From NCBI RefSeq assembly GCF_000688015.1, contig NZ_JIAD01000001.1:1984001-2048000 (forward strand): 64,000 bases of DNA. The letters are read 5' to 3'. The position numbers and the translations under genes are program-made. The notes under the pieces were generated by a model. That model searched no databases, was not told where the DNA came from, and saw only the letters and a program-made list of their open reading frames with translations. The stretch comes from Eubacterium sp. AB3007. GTDB taxonomy: Bacteria; Bacillota; Clostridia; Peptostreptococcales; Anaerovoracaceae. Below, one piece after another: positions 60,471 to 64,000 of the stretch (positions are counted from its first letter, which is position 1; each line of letters starts with the position of its first letter).

Positions 60471-61034
60471 ATGCCAACGATCAACGGAAGAAACGGAAGA
60501 ATCGAGTATGAGTTCAGAGAGAGACTGGGAACGATCCCCTCGGGCACGGATGCCTGGGACAAGCAACTGAACCTGATCTGCTGGAACAAGAAGGAACCAG
60601 CCAAGTTCGACATCCGGGGCTGGTCTCCGGAGGGGGACCGTATGACCAAGGGGATAACGTTGTACGAGAATGAGATGCGGGATGTAGTGAGGCTCTACCT
60701 GATATGGAAAGAGCAGAAGGAGAAGGGAATCGACGGTAAAGTGGCGGATCTGGCGGCTAGAGAGGCCGCCCTTCGGGAAGAAGAAGCGCGCCTGGCTGCA
60801 GAGAAGCGTGCTTTTGAGCAGCAGATTTCCGGAGAATATGCGCCGGCGGAGCAGGAGAGGGACGCTGAGGAGACGGAGCAGTCTGCCGCGAAGCACGATC
60901 AGAGCGTTCAGAATGCTCGGAGCACTCGAGAAGATCCCGCGGAGGAAATGCTCTATGAGAGCGAATCTGCCACATCTAAAGTGGCCGAGGAGTCGGAGCA
61001 CTATGCGGCTGCGGAAGAGGAGGTGCCGTTCTGA
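60471..61034 (+). CDS. PC4/YdbC-like predicted ssDNA-binding protein with SSB-like acidic tip
   Basis: Residues 1-80 match the YdbC/PC4 fold: IEYEFRERLGTI, KQLNLICWNKKEPAKFDIRG, WSPEGDRMTKGITL. PC4-type proteins bind single-stranded DNA as dimers. A charged helix (AAREAALREEEARLAAEKRAF, split by the 20-letter limit: AAREAALREEE then ARLAAEKRAF) and a disordered acidic Ser/Glu/Ala linker follow. The protein ends AEEEVPF, the form of the SSB C-terminal tip (acidic residues then Ile/Val-Pro-Phe) that recruits repair proteins. Usual YdbC proteins are about 70-80 residues. ATG 60471 has AAAGGAGATG upstream. DNA replication or repair role is inferred. Confidence 0.82.
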   Translation: MPTINGRNGRIEYEFRERLGTIPSGTDAWDKQLNLICWNKKEPAKFDIRGWSPEGDRMTKGITLYENEMRDVVRLYLIWKEQKEKGIDGKVADLAAREAALREEEARLAAEKRAFEQQISGEYAPAEQERDAEETEQSAAKHDQSVQNARSTREDPAEEMLYESESATSKVAEESEHYAAAEEEVPF

Positions 61035-61160
61035 CTCAGACGGGAGAGGGACCGCTGTGAGGATGCGGCGGTCCCGACCTATGTATTGTAATCGGGAAGG
61101 GGATTTGGTATAATGAGGGTGTTTAATGCCCAGGACTTACCAATCAGCAAGGAGATACCT

Positions 61161-62837
61161 ATGATCAAGATCAACCTGAAGATAGAACCACGCGGCGAAT
61201 ACCGAGAGATGGAGGTGGCGCCGGGCACCACGATCGAGGCCTTGTACAAGCAGGTACAGGATGAGATGCCCTACACGGCACTGATGGCCAGACTGGACAA
61301 CCAGTATGCGTCGCTGCTGCATGTTCTGGAGGAGGATAACGACGGCAGCTATGTGGATCTGCTGGATATGCGTACCCATGTGGCGGATCACGCCTATCAG
61401 AGTACTCTGGTGATGATCACGCTGGTGGCTTTGAAGAACGTGCTGCCAGAGGCCAAGGTGGTCGTAGACAATTCCCTCAACCGAGGCCTGTATCTTTCTA
61501 TCAACAAGGATGGACAACCTACAGAGGAAGAGGCTGCTCAGGTGCAGGCAGAGATGAGGAGGCTGGTGGATGCAGATATGCCGATCCTGCGTCACATGGT
61601 GGACACAGATGTGTACATTCGCTCTGCAGAGAAACTGGGACGCACGGGGAAGGCCAGACTACTCAGGCAGTTCCCAGAGCAGAAGTCGCATATGGTCTAC
61701 GAGCTGGACGGATATATCGATTATGTATTTGGGCCAATGGCACCTTCTACGGGATATATCCAGTACTTTGAATTCATTCCGTACAAGTACGGTGCTCTGG
61801 TGCGGTTCCCGCTGCCGAAGGAACCGGACAGGCTGCCGGAGAGGGTGGACCAACAGAAACTCTACAATGCTTTCGGCAAGCGGAAGATATGGGATCGCAT
61901 TCTCGGTATCGAGTATGCGGCCGGGCTGAATGAGCGCATTGCGGACGGTAGTTATCGGGAACTGATCCTTCTGTCGGAGGCACTCCACGAGAAAGAGATC
62001 GTGGAGATCGCAAGCGCCATCAAACAACAGAAGAAACGTATCGTCCTCATCGCAGGACCATCCTCCAGCGGCAAGACCACCTTTGCCAAGCGCCTCTGTA
62101 TCCAGCTGAAGGTGCTGGGACTGGATCCGCTGTATATGGGCACGGATGATTACTTTGTGGAGCGGAAGGATACGCCTTTGGACGAGCACGGCGAGCCGGA
62201 CTACGAGAACCTGGAGGCCATCGACCTGGAACTGTTCAACCGCAACATGAACGACCTTCTGGCAGGTAAGGAGGTGGATCTGCCTACCTTTGATTTCATG
62301 GAAGGGAAGAAAGTCTTTGGCAAACGGCTCACCAAGCTGAACTCCAACCAGATGCTGGTGATCGAGGGGATTCACGCGTTGAATGAGGCAATGACCTCTC
62401 AGATCCCCAGGGCGCACAAGTACAAGGTCTATATCAGCCCATTGACCCAGCTGAATATCGATGAGAACACCCGGGTGCCGACCACGGATGAGCGCATGCT
62501 CCGCCGGATGGTACGAGACTACCAGTTCCGTGGACACAGTGCGGCAGATACCATTCGGGACTGGCCAAAGGTGCGGGCCGGGGAGGACAGGAATATCTTC
62601 CCCTTCAGCGAGGAGGCGGACGTGCTGTTCAACTCCTACTATGACTATGAGATCGCGGTGCTGAAGAAATACGCAGAGCCGCTGCTTCAGGAGATCCGTC
62701 CGGACCAGCCGGAGTATGCGGAGGCCATGCGGATCCTCAAGTTCTTTGAGCCCATCAAGATCATCGAGGATGACAGTCAGATCGCCAACAATTCGATCCT
62801 GCGGGAATTCATCGGCGGGAGCGTTTTTGTGGAATAG
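61161..62837 (+). CDS. TGS-domain nucleoside (uridine) kinase-like protein
   Basis: The 558-residue protein joins an N-terminal TGS-like domain (to about 65), a threonyl-tRNA-synthetase-like second additional domain (about 70-230) and a uridine kinase / phosphoribulokinase P-loop domain with GPSSSGKTTFAKR (about 300-312), GTDDYFVERKDTP and YENLEAIDLE. This family is annotated as nucleoside kinase or uridine kinase in Clostridia and Thermotoga; the physiological substrate is uncertain. ATG 61161 after AAGGAGATACCT is used. Confidence 0.9.
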   Translation: MIKINLKIEPRGEYREMEVAPGTTIEALYKQVQDEMPYTALMARLDNQYASLLHVLEEDNDGSYVDLLDMRTHVADHAYQSTLVMITLVALKNVLPEAKVVVDNSLNRGLYLSINKDGQPTEEEAAQVQAEMRRLVDADMPILRHMVDTDVYIRSAEKLGRTGKARLLRQFPEQKSHMVYELDGYIDYVFGPMAPSTGYIQYFEFIPYKYGALVRFPLPKEPDRLPERVDQQKLYNAFGKRKIWDRILGIEYAAGLNERIADGSYRELILLSEALHEKEIVEIASAIKQQKKRIVLIAGPSSSGKTTFAKRLCIQLKVLGLDPLYMGTDDYFVERKDTPLDEHGEPDYENLEAIDLELFNRNMNDLLAGKEVDLPTFDFMEGKKVFGKRLTKLNSNQMLVIEGIHALNEAMTSQIPRAHKYKVYISPLTQLNIDENTRVPTTDERMLRRMVRDYQFRGHSAADTIRDWPKVRAGEDRNIFPFSEEADVLFNSYYDYEIAVLKKYAEPLLQEIRPDQPEYAEAMRILKFFEPIKIIEDDSQIANNSILREFIGGSVFVE

Positions 62838-62861
62838 ACATCGAATGGAAAGGAGGAGAGG

Positions 62862-63149
62862 ATGAGCGACATCGATCTGAGCCAGGAACGGTTCAAATTT
62901 TTCCAGCATAGGGAGTGTGAGTTTTTCCCATGTCACAAGACAAATGACCCGGATACTTTCAACTGCCTGTTCTGCTATTGTCCGCTGTATGCGTTGGGGA
63001 CTAAGTGTGGCGGCAACTACAAGATTACCGACAATGGGGTCAAGGATTGCTCTGGGTGCATATTCCCCCACGTAAAGGGCAACTACGACAAGGTCAACGC
63101 ACGATTCCAGGATATCGTGGAGATCTCGAAGCAGCAGTCGGAGGAGTAG
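62862..63149 (+). CDS. Cysteine-rich small domain protein
   Basis: The 95-residue product has [26 protein letters not shown] and DCSGCIFPH, ten cysteines in the pattern of the Cys_rich_small family (PF04071 by memory). That domain is often fused to or near cobalamin-synthesis enzymes; here two cobalamin riboswitches follow. Metal binding is likely; a B12-related role is inferred from context. GGAAAGGAGGAG precedes the ATG. Confidence 0.85.
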   Translation: MSDIDLSQERFKFFQHRECEFFPCHKTNDPDTFNCLFCYCPLYALGTKCGGNYKITDNGVKDCSGCIFPHVKGNYDKVNARFQDIVEISKQQSEE

Positions 63150-63181
63150 AAGCTGGGCCCAAAGACCTGGGCGGGCAGACA

Positions 63182-63201
63182 TGTGTCAAAAAACGCGTAC
63201 C
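63182..63201. repeat. Partial copy of the TGTGTCAAAAA palindrome family
   Basis: TGTGTCAAAAAACGCGTACC shares its first 11 bases with the element at 43782 and then differs. There is no matching right arm nearby, so it is either a decayed half or chance. Confidence 0.35.
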
Positions 63202-63229
63202 AATATTATCGAAAAAAGATTGAAAAGAC

Positions 63230-63259
63230 TTGACTACATGGTCCAGAAAAGTCTATAAT
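63230..63259 (+). promoter_or_regulatory. Promoter of cobalamin riboswitch 1
   Basis: TTGACT (63230-63235), an 18-bp spacer and TATAAT (63254-63259), just before the aptamer. Confidence 0.7.
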
Positions 63260-63279
63260 ATAAATGCAATTGAAATGCA

Positions 63280-63451
63280 GTTTCGTGTTCTCGCCTGCGG
63301 GATGTGACGCAGGGGAGCTAAGAGGGAATCGGGTGAAGATCCCGAGCGGTCCCGCCACTGTGATAGGGGAGCGGCTCCGGTATACCACTGGCGAAAGCTG
63401 GGAAGGTGGAGCGCGGTGATGATCCTTAAGCCAGGAGACCTGCACGGAAAC
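63280..63451 (+). promoter_or_regulatory. Cobalamin riboswitch 1
   Basis: The aptamer has the core AGAGGGAATCGGGTGAAGAT, the CCCGCCACTGTGATAG segment and the B12 box AAGCCAGGAGACCTGC, with P1 formed by GTTTCGTG and CACGGAAAC. Terminators follow at 63506 and 63633. Confidence 0.95.
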
Positions 63452-63505
63452 GTTTCTCATTCGGCGGTGAACCGATTCGGAGAGACACAAGCATCAGCGA
63501 ATACG

Positions 63506-63538
63506 GGCTGTGGGCATATCCACAGTCCTTTGTTTTTC
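63506..63538 (+). terminator. Terminator 1 of cobalamin riboswitch 1
   Basis: GGCTGTGG / CCACAGTCC stem with a 6-nt loop and TTTGTTTTT. It is the probable OFF platform of the first aptamer. Confidence 0.75.
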
Positions 63539-63632
63539 CTCAGAATGAGAGAAGACAAAGGCCACCATGAATCCTTAGATAATAACGGAATCACTGTGGA
63601 GCCCCAATTGCTTTTCATTCTTTTTTCATTCT

Positions 63633-63669
63633 GAGGCAGGACCCGTCACCCTGCCTCATCCCTTTTTTT
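63633..63669 (+). terminator. Terminator 2 between the riboswitches
   Basis: GAGGCAGG / CCTGCCTC stem followed by ATCCCTTTTTTT. Its 5' arm overlaps TCATTCTGAGG (63626-63636), which can pair with CCTCAGAATGA at 63538-63548. Confidence 0.8.
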
Positions 63670-63687
63670 GTTTCCAATGAGGATACC

Positions 63688-63716
63688 TTGACTTTTTCTG
63701 GGGACTGTGATGTAAT
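63688..63716 (+). promoter_or_regulatory. Promoter of cobalamin riboswitch 2
   Basis: TTGACT (63688-63693), a 17-bp spacer and TGTAAT (63711-63716). Confidence 0.55.
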
Positions 63717-63751
63717 TGAAGCGGAGTTATGGGTTAGAGAACTGAATATTT

Positions 63752-63847
63752 GGAGAGTTACTAACGGAAGTCGGGTGCGATCCCCGTACTGTGTCTCAGC
63801 AACCGTAATGTGCGTATGCAACGAGTCGGGAGACGAGTGACTGCTCC
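63752..63847 (+). promoter_or_regulatory. Cobalamin riboswitch 2 (compact variant)
   Basis: GGAAGTCGGGTGCGATCCCC, CTGTGTCTCAGCAACCGTAA and GAGTCGGGAGACGAGTGACT correspond to the conserved core and a B12-box variant. P1 is GGAG-AGTTAC / GTGACTGCTCC. It is shorter than riboswitch 1, lacking most peripheral arms. Confidence 0.8.
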
Positions 63848-63921
63848 GATGATGTACTCTGAGGTAGTTACAGCATCGACGGAAAGATACATTCCTTTGG
63901 ATGGAATGACTTTGTTTTCAT

Positions 63922-63954
63922 GAGCGACTACTTCGGTAGCCGCTCTTCTTGTTT
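63922..63954 (+). terminator. Terminator of cobalamin riboswitch 2
   Basis: GAGCG-CTAC / GTAG-CGCTC around a TTCG loop, with one A-C mismatch, then TTCTTGTTT. A weaker hairpin CATTCC / GGAATG lies just upstream (63891-63909). The regulated gene starts beyond the window; the last 45 bases show no clear gene. Confidence 0.65.
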
Positions 63955-64000
63955 AAGACCGGCGTTTCGGCAAAGGGAGGCTGGCGAAAGACTACCAGAG

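Noticed and set aside
63551..63634. Small frame between the two terminators of riboswitch 1
   Set aside because: No ribosome site, and it runs into terminator 2; more likely expression-platform RNA.

Overview
The window reads as chromosomal DNA of an anaerobic Clostridia-type Firmicute (order Eubacteriales). The gene order of the ribosomal cluster, the zinc-ribbon forms of S14, S4, L36 and adenylate kinase, purine-rich Shine-Dalgarno sites, a composite flavodiiron protein, a riboswitch-controlled glycine cleavage operon and a group II ECF transporter all fit this. No species can be named from sequence alone. Ribosomal genes strongly prefer AGA for arginine, while the other genes use many CGG/CGC codons, which fits expression-linked codon bias.

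Layout. 1-15.6 kb: the S10-spc-alpha ribosomal cluster, rpsJ to rplQ, all + strand, with secY, adk, map, infA and rpmJ inside. 15.6-22.8 kb: a block between rplQ and the ECF genes holding a small Cys-rich protein, a flavodiiron protein, a divergent ArsR / HMA / P1B-ATPase metal locus, a hydrolase with a Pro/Glu repeat tail, and tRNA-Arg. 22.9-27.4 kb: ecfA1-ecfA2-ecfT-trmB-aminotransferase. 27.4-31.6 kb: a HisD-like dehydrogenase and APC permease, divergent from a MerR-methyltransferase-like fusion regulator. 31.7-32.7 kb: tRNA-Gly followed by 2.6 copies of a 188-bp tandem repeat that starts with the tRNA 3' end. 32.7-37.0 kb: an SseB-HD fusion, a lipoprotein with a WYL regulator, and two small membrane proteins. 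37.5-41.3 kb: an ABC exporter and NAD(P)HX epimerase. 41.2-43.8 kb: a MerR/SMR-pair/Maf block bracketed by inverted copies of a 32-bp palindrome. 43.8-48.8 kb: a DtxR/MntR regulator, an RND exporter with an inserted coiled coil, and a nuclease-fold protein. 49.5-56.6 kb: gcvT-gcvH-gcvPA-gcvPB-lplA-lpdA behind a tandem glycine riboswitch. 56.6-58.2 kb: an IS3-family element. 58.2-63.2 kb: exonuclease III, a phosphoesterase, a PC4-like protein with an SSB-style C-terminal tip, a nucleoside kinase and a Cys-rich small-domain protein. 63.2-64.0 kb: two consecutive cobalamin riboswitches whose target gene lies beyond the window.

Most unusual points: (1) a PC4/YdbC-like predicted ssDNA-binding protein ending in EEEVPF, the form of the SSB partner-binding tip, encoded just after a 300-bp cluster of about ten copies of an inverted TTTTGTAGT motif that forms long hairpins; (2) the tRNA-Gly-derived tandem repeat, which abuts a truncated gene; (3) several unrelated dispersed palindrome families; (4) an SMR pair in which one partner lacks the essential glutamate; (5) an RND pump with a built-in coiled coil; (6) MerR-type promoters with 19-bp spacers at two loci. 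No CRISPR array, rRNA gene or prophage was seen.
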